Positions 38,629-52,527 of a stretch of 64,000 nt of DNA are shown piece after piece; positions within the stretch are counted from its first letter, which is position 1; every line of letters begins with the position of its first letter. A program made the translations under genes and the position numbers. The DNA lies in assembly GCF_017562075.2 (NCBI RefSeq), contig NC_054082.1, positions 8,943,050 through 9,007,049 of the forward strand. Reading direction: 5' to 3'. This DNA comes from Anopheles merus (Eukaryota > Arthropoda > Insecta > Diptera > Culicidae). The notes beneath the pieces are model-generated. The model searched no databases. It was given only the letters and a program-made list of their open reading frames with translations, and was not told the origin of the DNA.

Positions 38629-41600
38629 GTAAGTAGCAGGTGGGAATATAAACCACAATAAAAAAAAAGTTTCAGAATTTTACTTTTTAGGATGTGAAAA
38701 ACACTTTTTCCTCTTTCCTCTCACGCCGTGCTCTCCACATTCGTGTCGCACGGAATCGTGTTTTTTCCATATGGCACGGTGGATAGACGAGGTTGCTGTG
38801 GGATTCTCCTGTTGTTGCCTGCTCCATGGCCTGCTGTTGATGTGGAAAATGGAACGAAAGGAAAAACACACACACACAAACATGTAGAAAGAAAAGGGAT
38901 GCTGTAAATGTTGCCCCCACCCGATAAGTGAAAAACGAACACAAGGTGGAAAATTGTATTATGCACACTCATATTTTTCCGCCACATGTTTTTAGTGTAC
39001 TGCTCCAGCAGATTTTATTTTTTGCTGGTTTGCTTTGCTAGTATTGCGTTTGCACTGTGCCAAGTCTAGAATTGGCCTCTTCTCGCCGTGTGCTGCATCA
39101 GATTTGATGCTGCGACTAAAAGCATGTACCATGTGATCATTTTAATTGCTCCCATTCCTTTTTTCGTTTCGTTTATTAAAAAAAAATCTATGCTAAACAA
39201 TAACTAATGTTATTGATTTTGTAGTAATTAAAATTGATTAATCAGGCGATGGTAAAAGTCCAACTCTTTTAATGCTAGCGACTTACCTAGCCTCCAGGGC
39301 AATAGCATTTTCCGTCACCATAGCCCTCCATTGCACTGAAGAAAAACATCCCTTGTGTCTTCCCCCTACTTGAAACTGTGCCGCTCTTCACCCCAAAACG
39401 CTTCAGTTTACGCTACATCCCATGGAAATGTGCTGGTGTTGCTGTGTGTGGGTACAAAACACCAGCAACCGAAAACGGCTTTTCCGAGCCCAAAATAATC
39501 AACACCAAGTGTGTGTGTGTATGTGTGCGCGCCCCAGTGCGTTTGTGTTTGCGTGTAAATGTGTAAACCCCGGTGCCAGCGAAGCAAATACGGAAAAACC
39601 TACCGGTGGAGGGTAACGGGTAACAAAACGGAAAAAAGAACTAGAAAATTTATTCAAATGATTGAACCGTTTTTCCTCCCCCTCCCCCCCCCCCACCACT
39701 TTCACTTTCACGAGCAATTCCCCGTGTGCGTCGTGTGTACAGTTAGCCGGCGGTGGTTGGATGCCGTTAAAGCGATATTGCGGAGGGGAGGTTCCGGTAT
39801 TTCGGGCGGGGGGTGGGTGCGTGCGATGTTGCTGCTGCTGTGGCCTGCCAATGGGGGAGGAGGTAATTCTTGCCTTTACCGCTACCCGGGTGTGCCCTGT
39901 TTCAGCCCGTGATTGCAAAATCATAAGTGGAGCTATGAATGTTTAGTGATTGGTTCCGCTAATCCGGCATTCTACATGTGCATGTAATAAAGGCTGCACA
40001 GTTGTGTACTACTTTACTGCACATCAGATGAGTATGATTTTGTTGTGTTATTGTAATAACAACCAGCTTAATATATTCGTTTATTTTTAGCTTCACCTGC
40101 AAGTTGTCCTAATACGTCAGCAAGAGATGAAATCTGTGCGAAACACATACGCAGGGCATGGGGCGATGGGGGGACGGCCGACGGGGATTAATAACTGTTT
40201 GTCATAAAAATGGCTTAAGCACACCCGCGGTCTGCGAAACACACAGCACGACGCGACGGATCTAAATCTGCACGCATTTTAAATTTAGAGCTGCAACGGC
40301 AATAGTAACGAACCGAACCCTGTTGGCTGTGGTGCATCCTTTTTGCCTTGTTTTTGCCATCTTTTTTGGGGCTTCGAAAGGAAATGCTTTTCGCTAGCGG
40401 AAGTATTGAAGACTGTTGTAAAAGCGGTAGTGGATTGAGTTGTAAAAAAACACATTCGCATATTCCGCCCGTTGGTAATTATTAACATGGCTGGTTTTAG
40501 CTCGAATGAAGTAGTTAGTGTGCACAATGTAAGCCCTTTGCTACCTTTTAGGGTTTGCTCTCGCCACAGCTTTAGCGTTTGCTAGGCTCACGAAACGTGG
40601 GGCCTGTGTATCATTATTAATAGCTTCCGGAGAGTGAGCAAAGGGGGCAAAGGGCCACCGTCGTACTATAAACGCACTCACGCACGTTCACACCCCTCGA
40701 AACATGGGATTCTGACAAACACGGCGCAATGCAAGCGCATACACCACATACACACACACAGACAGCAACACGAATGAGATGCTGTGCGCCGTGCGGTCGT
40801 CGTCTTCAGGGGGGGGGGGGGTGGAGTGTTCCCCACCAACTCGTGCGAAGGTGGGAGGTGGTCTACCGGAAAGAAACTGTGTGGGCGCACGGAGAACACC
40901 ATCTTCGGACCCCGCTGGTCGGTTTTTGTGTGTGTACAGAAATAAATTCTAACTACTGAAGAAGGGCGCAATCTCTCTCTCTCTCTCTCTCCGTCGTCGT
41001 CTCCATCGTTTGACGGTATTCATACGTTTTCCCTTTCCAAAAAAACGTGCATACGGCGGTAAGGGGTGGGAAAAGGAGGTCGAACAGACTGAAAATATCC
41101 CTCCCGACACGACATTTTTCCATCGGAGGAGGATCGTCGGATAAATTGGTCGCCGCGGCGGCGGTGTAGATCACTTTCTCCCGAACGCGACGGTGTTTTG
41201 CTCGATCGCGCCATCCCGGTACACCCTCCAAACCGCTTCAGTCCAGTCTAGGAGGAAGTAATGAGGACGATGAACGACCAGAAACCGGAGAGGAATGTCA
41301 CCGCTGGCAGAGATGTCCCGTGGGATGATGTTATTTTAATCCAAAAAGGAAATAATTGCTGTTAGGGGAAATTGGTCTATCATTTCACCAATGTTCTATC
41401 CAATGTTCTTACACAGATTCAGAATCGTCAGGCTAACTTTTGAAGAGTAATTTTTTGTTGTGCCTTTGTTTGTATGACTTCAAAATGGTTAAATTCTGTG
41501 TACTAATAATAGGCCACCTGAAAACTAATACTACTCTCTTCTCTCCCTTTCCAGCAATCTGCGAACAGAACATTCCAGCACCGAACGTCGGTGCAGCCTT

Positions 41601-44600
41601 GTCGTCCAATGGCGGTGGCAGCAGTGGCGGAGCGGGCAGCGGACCGGCCGTGACGGCCGCAGCCCCACCCACAGCCGGCACCGGGCCCACGACTGCCGTG
41701 AGCACCACAATCAACAGCACCACCACTAGCAGTACCTCCGTCAGCTCGTCCGCATCCAACGCTCCTTCCACGTCCTCGTCCGCGTCGTCTTCGGCCACGT
41801 GCTCATCGTCCGCATCGACAAGCTCCTCCTCAACGGCACTAGCGACAGGCGGTAGCAGTGCGACTTCCATCAACGGCATCATGTCCGTTGCATCCTCGTC
41901 CTCCTCCTCGACCACCTCATCCTCGTCCATGATGGCGCCGCCCCCCGGTGTCTGCCAATCGGCGGCAGGGATGGCCGGCTTCGGTGGCGGCAGCTTCAGC
42001 GCCAGCTCCACAACCAACGCGGAGCTCGTCGGTCCACTGGGGATGGGCTGCGGTTCCGGTGCCGCTGGAACCTCGTCCTCCACGACCACCTCGTCGCAGT
42101 GTCTGTCGGCGATATCGGCTTCACTGTACGCGATCGTCGGAACGGGCACTACTGGGGCTGCTTCCTCATCAGGAGCCGCTACGTCGTCGTCCGCGTTCGG
42201 CGGCACTTCCTCCTCCACTTCCATATCAGGGACGGCCGGAGTGGCGGGCACGTCGACGTGCGGATTGGCCGGCCCCGTATCCTCTGTGACACTGTCGGAG
42301 GTGAAGCAGAGCTCCAACTCGCCATACGATCTGCGCAAAAAGACCCCACTGACGGCGCACGACTCCGCCAGCGGTGGTGGAACAGGTGGAGGAGGAGGTG
42401 GTGGTGGAGGAGGAGGAGGCGGATGGTTAGCAGGAGGAGGAGGAGGAGGGGGAGGAGGAGGCGTGGGTGGTGGTAACGGTCCAGCAACGTCTACCTCGTC
42501 CACGGCATCGTCCTCCGGTGCGTTGGCAGGCAACTCGTCGTCGGCCGGATGTTCCTCGTCCAGTGCAGGCTCGTCCGCACCGTTCGGCCTAGGATGTGGC
42601 GTGGCATCTTCCTCCTCAGCTAGTATTAGTGGCAACAACTGCTCGCCAGCTGGCAGCGGCGGCAATGGCGGCAATCTGCTCCTTCACCATCACCATCACC
42701 ATCAGTCGCAGCAACAGCAGCAACAGCAGTATCAGTCCTCGGGCGGGTACGATCCGAACGCGGCCGCCTACATGCTGCCGGCCCGCAAGCGTCCCCGGCG
42801 CACGTACTCGAACAGCAACGAGGTCGGCACGTCGATGGCAGCGGCCACCATGCCCCAGCAGCCGACGGCGGCGGCCGCCGCACTGCTAGCCGCGACGGGC
42901 GGCGGCTCGTCCGCCTCCTCCTCCGTTGCCTGCCGGCCGGCGGCGACCGCGGCCGTGGTGGCGCTCACCTCCCCGGCCACCCCGTCGCCGCCGATGGCGA
43001 CCGCGTCGGTGGCGATGGCGGGCACGATGTGCATGCAGTCGGCGGCCCACTACCTGCAGTACGAGATGCCGGACGAGGTGCTGCTCACGATCTTCTCCTA
43101 CCTGTACGAGCAGGACCTCTGCAGGGTGGCGCTCGTCTGCAAGCGCTTCCAGACGATCGCGAACGACAAGGAGCTGTGGAAGCGCCTGTACCAGAACGTG
43201 TACGAGTACGATCTGCCGCTGTTCAACCCGGAGCCGTGGAAGTTTGTGTTCGTGAAGCCGGACGAGGCGGACTACGCGAACCCGTGGAAGGAGAGCTTCC
43301 GGCAGCTGTACCGGGGCATACACGTGCGGCCCGGCTACCAGGACCGGCGGTACCAGGGGCGCACGATCGCGTACTTCAACACGGTGCAGGGTGCGCTGGA
43401 CTATGCGGACGAGAAGAACACGGCCGGCGGCAACAGTGGCGGCACAGCGGCGGGCGGCAACAGCGGCGGCAGTAACGGTGGCGCTAGCGGGAACGGAAAC
43501 AATGGTATGGGCGGTAACAACAACAACAACAATAGCAATAACAACAACAACAACGGTGATGATATCGGAGCAGCCGCTGGAGGAGCGGCGACCGCCGGTG
43601 CCGGAGGTGTAGCAGGCGTGGGTGAGACGCTGCTGTCCGGTAGCTTAATATTCCTGCACAGCGGCACGTACCGGGGCGAGTTCCTGGTGATCGATTCGGA
43701 CGTGGCGCTGATCGGGGCGGCCCCGGGCAATGTGGCCGAGTCGATCATTCTCGAGCGGGAGTCCGAATCGACGGTGATGTTTGTGGAGGGCGCCAAGCAT
43801 GCGTACGTCGGGCATATGACGTTAAAGTTTTCGCCGGACGTTACGTCAACGGTCCCGCACCACAAGCACTACTGTCTGGAGGTGAGCGATAACTGCAGCC
43901 CCACGATCGATCACTGCATCATCCGGAGTACATCGGTTGGTAAGTGTATATACTGTCTCTCGCATCGATCGGTATTGGGCACCGTGAGCACCGTTGACCG
44001 ATTTGTCTCCTTCCCTTTTCTACGTACAGTTGGAGCCGCTGTTTGTGTGAGCGGCGTCGGTGCCAATCCGCTGATCAAGTACTGCGACATCAGCGACTGC
44101 GAGAACGTGGGCCTGTACGTGACGGACTACGCGCAGGGCACGTACGAGCACAACGAGATCAGCCGGAATGCGCTGGCCGGCATCTGGGTGAAGAACTACG
44201 CTAGTCCAATCATGCGCGAAAATCACATCCACCACGGGCGCGACGTGGGCATCTTTACATTCGACAATGGCATGGTACGCTGGCCGTCGCTTGTGCCCCT
44301 TTCTCTGTCGCTTGCTCTAACACACGTTCCTGTTTTCTTGTTTTCCATTTCCCGCCTCCAGGGTTACTTTGAGAAGAATGACATCCACAACAACCGAATA
44401 GCGGGCTTTGAGGTGAAGGCGGGCGCCAACCCAACCGTGGTCAAGTGCGAGATACACCACGGCCAAACCGGTGGCATCTACGTGCACGAGAACGGGCTGG
44501 GCCAGTTTATTGAGAACAAAATCCATTCCAACAATTTTGCGGGTAAGTTCAAGCGGGCACAGGAAGATAATATGGGGTTTGCTGTAGTGTAATCAAGTCC

Positions 44601-46506
44601 GGCTACCTCCAAATTTTTTCTGGAATCGATTCCGGATAGGTCCGGCAGGTCTAGAATCAGATTCCGAAATCGGCTCCGGAATTGGAATCGACTCCGGAAT
44701 TGGAATTGACTCCGGAATCGGAATCAGTTCCGGAATCAAAATCGGCTCCGGAATCGGAATTGACTTCGACTTCGGAGTCGGTATCGGCATCTCCATAAGC
44801 ATAGGCATTTGGATCCAATGATGATTCGTATGGTCCGTGATGGTCCGTTCTGGAGTTAATTCTGATTCCGTTACCGGGGCAAATTGCGATTAACAGTTCG
44901 AATCCGATTCCGGAGCCGATACCAGAGCCAATTCCAATCGCGGAATCGGCTACGAAATCGACTATGGAATCGGCTCCGGAATCGGATCCGGAATCGGATC
45001 CGGAATCTGCTCCGGAATTGGCTCCGGAATCGGTTCCGGAATCGACCCCAGAATCGGAATCGGTTCGAACATCGAAATCGGCTCTGAAATTGATTCCGAA
45101 CACGGAAATCGGTAGGCCCCGCGAGAAACGGGTAGGCCCGATTCCGAGCTCCCAGCACTAGTTTGCTGTGACAAGCAATCCGATTCATTGACCCGTAATT
45201 TGTGTCTACCACTTCCCCGTGCACAGGTGTGTGGATTACGTCGAACAGCAATCCCACGATCAGAAAGAATGAGATCTACAACGGGCACCAAGGCGGCGTG
45301 TACATCTTCGGCGAGGGGCGCGGACTGATCGAGCACAACAACATCTACGGCAATGCGCTGGCCGGCATACAGATACGCACGACGAGCGATCCGATCGTGC
45401 GGCACAACAAGATCCACCACGGCCAGCACGGCGGCATCTACGTGCACGAGAAGGGGCAGGGACTGATCGAGGAGAACGAGGTGTACGCGAACACGCTGGC
45501 GGGCGTGTGGATCACGACCGGCAGCACGCCGGTGCTGCGGCGGAACCGCATTCACTCGGGCAAGCAGGTCGGCGTGTACTTCTACGACAACGGGCACGGC
45601 AAGCTGGAGGACAACGACATCTTCAACCATCTGTACTCGGGCGTGCAGATTCGCACCGGCAGCAATCCGGTGATACGGGGCAACAAGATCTGGGGTGGCC
45701 AGAACGGTGGCGTGCTGGTGTACAACGGGGGGCTCGGGCTGCTCGAGCAGAACGAAATCTTCGACAACGCGATGGCGGGCGTGTGGATCAAGACCGACTC
45801 GAACCCGACGCTGCGGCGGAACAAGATCTACGACGGGCGGGACGGTGGCATCTGCATCTTCAACGGAGGCAAGGGCATCCTGGAGGAGAACGACATCTTC
45901 CGCAACACGCAGGCGGGCGTGCTGATCTCGACCCAGAGCCACCCGGTGCTGAAGCGCAACCGGATCTTCGACGGGCTGGCGGCGGGCGTCGAGATCACCA
46001 ACAACGCGACCGCGACGCTCGAGTACAACCAGATCTTCAACAACAAGTTCGGCGGTCTGTGCCTGGCGAGCGGCGTGCAGCCGATCGTGGGCGGGAACAA
46101 GATCTTCAACAACCAGGACGAGGTGGAGAAGGCGGTGTCGGGCGGGCAGTGTTTGTACAAGATTTCGTCCTACACCTCGTTCCCGATGCATGATTTCTAC
46201 CGCTGCCATACGTGCAATACCACCGATCGCAACGCAATCTGTGTGAATTGCATCAAAACGTGCCACTCCGGTCATGACGTTGAGTTTATACGCCATGATA
46301 GGTAAGTGTGTGTGTGGGTGTATGTTTGGTTTGTTTTAGAAGATGCTAAATGTGCGAATCTTATCGTTTGTTTCAGATTTTTCTGCGACTGCGGTGCCGG
46401 TACGCTGACCAACCAGTGCCAGCTACAGGGCGAACCGACGCAGGACACCGACACGCTGTACGATTCGGCGGCGCCGATGGAATCCCACACGCTGATGGTG
46501 AATTAG
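38538..46506 (+). CDS. FBXO11: F-box only protein 11 (FBXO11)
   Basis: Six exons join in phase: 38538-38628, 41555-43939, 44030-44274, 44362-44542, 45227-46301 and 46377-46506, giving 1368 aa (human about 927). FBXO11 is the substrate-recognition subunit of an SCF ubiquitin ligase (DRE-1 in worms, BCL6 as a substrate in mammals). Residues 32-530 are Ser/Gly/Ala/Gln/His-rich. The F-box starts at 535 (MPDEVLLTIFSYLYEQDLCR). A Gly/Asn-rich insert of about 70 residues (about 652-722) interrupts the following region. Right-handed beta-helix (PbH1/CASH) repeats then follow, each with forms of NxIHxxxxxGIxV. A UBR-type zinc finger is near 1276-1345 (YRCHTCNTTDRNAICVNC, then FFCDCGAGTL). The start is inferred: the short first exon supplies ATG and a basic N-terminus (MPSASFSSSRSYVRRSRRKG), and its phase-1 donor fits the acceptor at 41555. 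The big exon's own open frame also extends back to an ATG at 41440, which lies in the intron. Confidence 0.93.
38629..41554 (+). other. FBXO11 intron 1, no gene seen
   Basis: A 2.9-kb intron with a GTAAGT donor and a TCTCCCTTTCCAG acceptor. It holds C- and G-homopolymer blocks (39672-39696 and 40809-40822) and short ORFs without family features. No nested gene was seen. Confidence 0.6.
40809..40822. repeat. Poly-G run in FBXO11 intron 1
   Basis: A run of 12 or so G residues followed by GTGG on the sense strand. Such a run could form G-quadruplex structures in DNA or pre-mRNA. Length is likely variable. Confidence 0.7.
44600..45115. repeat. Degenerate GGAATC/TCCGGA hexamer repeat array
   Basis: Most of FBXO11 intron 4 (44543-45226) is a degenerate tandem array with 6-bp periodicity built from GGAATCGGAATCGACTCC-type units. 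A non-repetitive gap of about 70 bp lies near 44810-44880. TCCGGA is palindromic, and both GGAATC and GATTCC occur on the same strand, so the array is partly self-complementary. Because the period is a multiple of three, several frames stay open for over 100 codons (dipeptide-like translations such as IPIPE or SDSG). These are artefacts, not genes. Confidence 0.85.
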
Positions 46507-49278
46507 AATCGCCCAGGGTGCGTGCAGTGTGCAGAAACACATTTCTCGGGCCGAACGAAACAACACAACAGTGTGTACAGAAGGATAACAGTGTTTTTTT
46601 TTCTAAAAGGATTACGGTGAATAGCGGCTTGCCTCCGCCTTTGCTCCGTCGCCTTGTCCGTCGTGCACTGGAAAATGGAACTGTTCTGCTGATATCGATC
46701 ACTTTAAAAAAAATCACGGCAATCACTTTAAGTAAGGGAGCCAAGGTTCCCGCCGACCCGGTACACTTGATGGTACACACCCTGGCGGTGGCCACCAATA
46801 CATACGCGGGGTTGGCGCGCACATGGTTCGAAGCAATTGCGCAGCGTAATTAAGCGATAGTATTTTACTGTGTAAGGTTTTTTTTTTAAGGGGGGACAAT
46901 TCATACGGATTTAAGGGGATGTTTGTGCGCTCGTGTATGTGTGTGTGCGTGTCGGTATGTGTGTTTGCGTGTATGTGTGCGTCGTGTGTAAGCTCCTATA
47001 TCTCGTGTCTGTGCTTGCGGCCATTTCAGTTTGTACGTGTGTGTGCGTCATTAGTAGTGTGTGTGCGTTGAGCGACTTTGTGTGTGCGTATGTGTGCTGT
47101 ACGTGTTGGAAAAGACACGAAATTTTCCCCTGTTTTGAGGTAGTGCTCGTTTCACACACAGTAAACCATGAAAAATGCAAACACACCCCCAGCCAATGCA
47201 AATGCCGCCTAGGAGAAAGGGTCCACTGCAGAGGGGTGGTCCAGCAGAGGGATCGCACGGAGGGATTACAAGTATTATTGTGCGTTAGTTTAGTTGCTGT
47301 GCGAATATAGACTAATATCGTGTCCTCGTTCTGGTGGCTCGGATTGTGCAACTGATTTGGCCGGTACCTTTTCAGTGCTTTCTACTACTACACGCTACAC
47401 ACCTGCAGACGAAATCAATCTTGTCCAATGCAATCGAAGCAAATTGATATTAATTGCCACCTCCACTGGCTTGGGGGAAAGAGTTTTGGGGCAGCAGTTC
47501 CGGCGTGGTTGTCCCACCCCAGACCCCCGGATTCGGGTGGATCATCCTGCTCACAGTCATATCATCATTACACTACTCATACTGTAAGCTTAAGCCATTC
47601 TCTGCTACGATACGGCAGCTCTCGGAAGGAATCGCTTCCTTTTCGCCTGTTCCTTTTATTTTGCGTGTTTTGTTTCGTGGAGCGCTTTCGTCCAGCGGAA
47701 GCATTACTCCTCCGCCATAAATCGTTCGGTGTGTGAAGATTGGATTAGTTAAGGTTATCTTGTTATAGTTAGTACGAAACACAGGGCAAGCAGCTGCTTG
47801 CTAGCCGAGCTGTTGCTGCTGCTGCTGCTGCTGTAGACTGGCATATACATTTAACTTTTCATTTGCTTTTTATTTCTTTCTTTGCTGTCTCACTTTACTT
47901 ACCGGCACAAAAAAGGGAATAGCTAGCCTTTCATTGCTCGTAAAAAGACTGTTTTAACCCGGCAATTCGTACGTTCGTTTGCATCTTCCCGGAAAATCAA
48001 ATCGATGGCAATCATATTTACACCATGAAGTGGAACTTCTTCTCGCAAAAAAAAATTCTCCTTCCTGCACAAATTAAAAGGATGCATATTTTCCTCTCCC
48101 GGCAGCTCTTTAAGACACTTCCCGTTCAGTGTGTCTCGTGGGACAGGTTTTAGTGCACAAAAAGGAAACACAAAAGGAACCCCTTTCTAAGTTTAACTAC
48201 TAATTTACAAGTACAAACACACACACACACACTGCTGCAAGATGGTGTTTTCAGAATGACAGATATGCTGAACGTACCGAAGCAAAAGGACTCCCCCGGA
48301 CTCCACAAATTCAAACATACACACACACACACACATGCAAGTTCAAAGAGAATCCGAGATGGTGGAGCCGAAGAGCATACAATCCCGCGTCCCAGTGCAT
48401 TTATCTGTGTTAGTACAGGATCTTATCGTATGATTCGTGATCGTATTTCTATTATTGTATTTCACCTATACGGTATATATGTTAAAGCTAATCTCTAAAT
48501 TATAGTCACGCGTCGCGCTTATCCATCTCCTCTCTCGTGTTTGTCCTTTCCCCTCGTTTCCCACCTCTTCACTCCCTCTCGTCTGCTCCTGTATGATATT
48601 ATTGTGTGCTCGCTGTAGTGCTCGCTCGTGTGACCCACATGTGGGGGGTTTATTTTTTTGAAAGCACGGCCGACGATTGATAGAGCAAAATGATAGAGAT
48701 AAATGTGAGGAAAAACACGAAAAACAAAAGAAAAAAAAACAAACAAACTCAGCAGCATGATACAATTAGAGTAATGAGAAGAAAGAGAAAAAAAAAACAT
48801 TAAGGCAGGCGCTTGATAAAACAAAACAAAAAAACAAAAAACTCACACGTAAAATCGAATGTATGTTTTCAGATGCTTTTGTTTGTTTTCTTTTTTAAAT
48901 ACTGTGTTACAATAATGAGTTTAGTTTAAGTGTCTGTCTATCTGTAGTCATTGGTCAACCCCGGGTGCAGATTGAACCTTCTTCTAATGCCCTGACCCCC
49001 CCCCCCTCCCCATCCAACACACAAACTGCTTTTGGTACATCGTCTACATAATCGTACTTGTAATTGGAATCGAGCGTGATTGTGCGTGTGTATGTGTGTG
49101 TGTGCGTGTATGTGTGTGAGAGTGTGTCTTTAGAGCGTGTACTCTTTTAAACAAATTCCATGTGTTTAGCGTCTTAATTTAGTAAAAGGGTGGGGGGTGG
49201 GGGAGCTTTTTAGGCCCACGATCGGTCGAATGATGAGGGAATTGAGAGATGAAGCAGGGAGGGATGAAGGGTAAGGGA

Positions 49279-49318
49279 ATATGTGTGCGTGCGTGTGTGT
49301 GTGTGTGTGTGTGTGTGT
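49279..49318. repeat. (GT)n microsatellite
   Basis: About 36 bp of GT repeat with a few GC variants at the left edge, in the presumed FBXO11 3' UTR. Confidence 0.85.
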
Positions 49319-50809
49319 CGTTGTAATTGTATAAATTATTATCACGCGTGTATCGTCGTTTAGGTTAAAACACTTTTTTTATTATTATTATTAGATCTAT
49401 AGTTTACCACCACTCGGCGCTCTCATTTTATTACGTTAGGAAGAAAAAAAACACATATTTATAGGACCGAATTATAGTTTTAATAACAAAGCCGCGTAAC
49501 AAATGTACGTATATTATACACGCCCCACACAGACACACTATTGGACAAATGGCGCGATCAAATTCTACCGTAGGGCGGTAGCGCCTACTCCCGGGCGTGC
49601 GTGCACTGCAAGAGCCTTGCCCCATGCCATCATCCTTCCCGCGGCACACGTGTACACGGATTGTCTCTCTAAAAACAAAATGCTACAAACACAGCTGCGT
49701 GTGTGTGTGTGTGTGTGTATTAATATTTTATTTCTTGGTAGTGTAAGTCTCTCGCAACATAACAAAACACACGCGTGCCGTAGTCGCAATGATGGATGGA
49801 TGGATGGATGGGTGCGGGTGCAACAAACCACTAGTGTGTACGCTCTGGAGCGCGCGTGCTACTAAATGGCCTACTAGGAGTAGGATCGTTCGCAGTATGT
49901 GTTTTTGGAAAGTATGCTACAACAACAACAACAAAAGGGATAACTTTATTATCGATTCATTTTTAATGCCTATATAAAGTACAGTTGTATGAGAATTTTG
50001 AGTTTTGTTTTGTTTTTCTTTTCTATTGATTGGGAAATGGTGGGGCGGTGTTGGGAATTTTTTTTATGTTTTATTTCCGTTTTTTTTTCTCTCCATCCAG
50101 GTTCGGGAAAGCAAGAAACAGATTGAAAGAAAATGAAATTGAAAAAAAAACCGAACATAACACGCTGGAATGAGCAAAGAGGGGAGAGGTGCACAACACA
50201 CACAGTATTATCACCAGTAATCTCTTCTCGCCATGTGTAACCGGTCTGGGGAGAAGAACCAATCGCCAATTCTCCCTCTATTCTCGAACGAACCAAAAAA
50301 AAAAAACACACAAGGCAGCGCAAAACGGGGAAGTTTGATCAGCGATTAGCGTTAAGACAAGCAATAAGCAATTCACTATCATCGGATACGATCGATTTAA
50401 AACATATAGACATGTAGGGGCAACATACATATTTACATATATAAAAACATTAAAAAAATATACATATATGTCACATCGCACACAGGAAACGATGCTAATG
50501 GAAGCTATTTTGATTTAACGAAGTTAATACATGAAAACGAGGGGGAAGAATAGTACACCAGAAAAGAAGCAGCGCGCAATCGATCGATGATGGATGGAAT
50601 GATGATCGTACAATTAGGAAACGCGATCGTTTCTTTTCGTACTCGATGAGGGAAACAAATGACATTGAATGTTCCAGCTCTCCAGAACTTGACGGATATA
50701 CGAAAAGCTTAGAAACCAGTAAATACTATCAGCATATTGGAAGACGGGTGCAACAAAATCATTCTCAAACCTTTTGGTTCGTTGCGTTGCTTGACTGAAC
50801 AAAATAAAT

Positions 50810-51027
<218 letters not shown>

Positions 51028-51194
51028 AGACACATCCACACTTCGGTACTAATTTATGCAACGCGGGTCTCTCGTACTAATGTTAGAAATATAGTAAACA
51101 AAACAAAACAAAAAAAATCCATGTCAGTTACACTAATGCACCAATGCAGAGAGAGAGAGAGAATGCTGCAGCTAACAAACGCTATCCACAACTG

Positions 51195-51202
51195 TGTAAA
51201 TA
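51195..51202 (+). promoter_or_regulatory. Pumilio-type element (TGTAAATA)
   Basis: TGTAAATA matches the Pumilio-family consensus UGUANAUA. It lies in the presumed FBXO11 3' UTR, sense strand. A single 8-mer in 6.5 kb can occur by chance. Confidence 0.25.
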
Positions 51203-52527
51203 CAACTCTTCGTTAGAGATAGTGAATTAAATCTATCACAATGTGCGCAATATCACCAAATTTTAATTGAACGGGTGGATGGAAAGCGAATTGTGAACCG
51301 GACCCCGGAAGTATTACAAATCCACTAAAAAACAGAACTACAATGCAATGTCCAAAATCTCTGTCTCTTTTACTCCCTCTCTAACACACTATCTTTCGCG
51401 GATTTTCTAAACTTCCTTCCTCCCTTTTCACCTGTAATTGTAAATGTGAAGGGAATGTGTATTTTTTGTTCGTTTGTGTGATAGGAAGCGAGTATCCTTA
51501 TCCCAAAAAAGTTCTTACAAAGATTAGTGGTGCGGAATTAGTGTGAGCGTAAGAAGCATGGTAGCGTATTAATCCATCACATTAAGAAGCACAATTGGCG
51601 TTCCGAGTGTAGGAATTGCGATAAAAATAAACCCCGTTTAGAGTCAAAGGACACTGGACTGAACGACGGAATATAATCGCGCGGAACCCTATTTGCAACT
51701 CGTTGTGGTGTGTAACACGCACAGAATATAAAGGAAAGTTTGGCGTTTTTTAAACTCTAATAAACTCCCCCAATAGCTCGCCCCTAATGCCCCTTCCAAA
51801 TTCATACAAAACACAATAACTTGCATGGGAAATTAGAAAGAAAAAGCACACACTTTGGAAGTTTGCAATTTAGGGAAGAAACAACAATTCGCTTCGGTAC
51901 CGCATTCATATGGGGAGAAAAACCCTGCAAAAAAAAATGATGTTTTGAGCGCAAAAGCGAACAATTGATGGGGCAGTAAACAAGTACACTAAACTAAACT
52001 ACCGAAACTAAACTACTACTAATCATAACGAGCGGAAGGAGGAAAGCACGTGGTGCGCAAAACCGAACACGTGCTAGTAACGGAAATTCGTAACGAACGG
52101 ATGCGCATGTGGTGCAAAGAAATATCTTACACAAAAAAGAATGGAAAGTAGTTAAGCTTATAACAATATAAAAAGGAAACAAAATATTACCATTTGCGCG
52201 GTGGGTGTGGCGACAGACAGATCTCGCGTCGGCGACAGAGCCTCTCCAAAGCAGCCAACAATTTAAGAGAGAAGAAAGAGATAGAGGATGGGGGGAGAGA
52301 GAGAGAGACAGAACGCCAGACTCAACAGCAAGACTTGATATAGTAGAATTAAACAAAAAACGAAAGAAAACTGATAAGGAAAGAAGGGAAAACGCTAACG
52401 CCAGGCATTTGAGACGGTAGGAGAGGAAAAATCGCTCTAATTGATCATTATTATAAAAAAAACTAATGGGAAGGTGTGATTGATTAAATTGTGTTTATTT
52501 GTGTGTCTGATGAATATTTAAAGAACA

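Noticed and set aside
41433..42674. A 413-codon minus-strand ORF opposite the large FBXO11 exon (Pro/Glu/Asp-rich)
   Set aside because: It is the mirror of Ser/Gly/Thr codons with biased third positions; no splice or family features, and the plus strand carries the conserved protein.
44962..46296. A 444-codon minus-strand ORF across the FBXO11 beta-helix exon
   Set aside because: It is a shadow of codon bias on the opposite strand; the sense strand encodes clear PbH1 repeats and a UBR finger.
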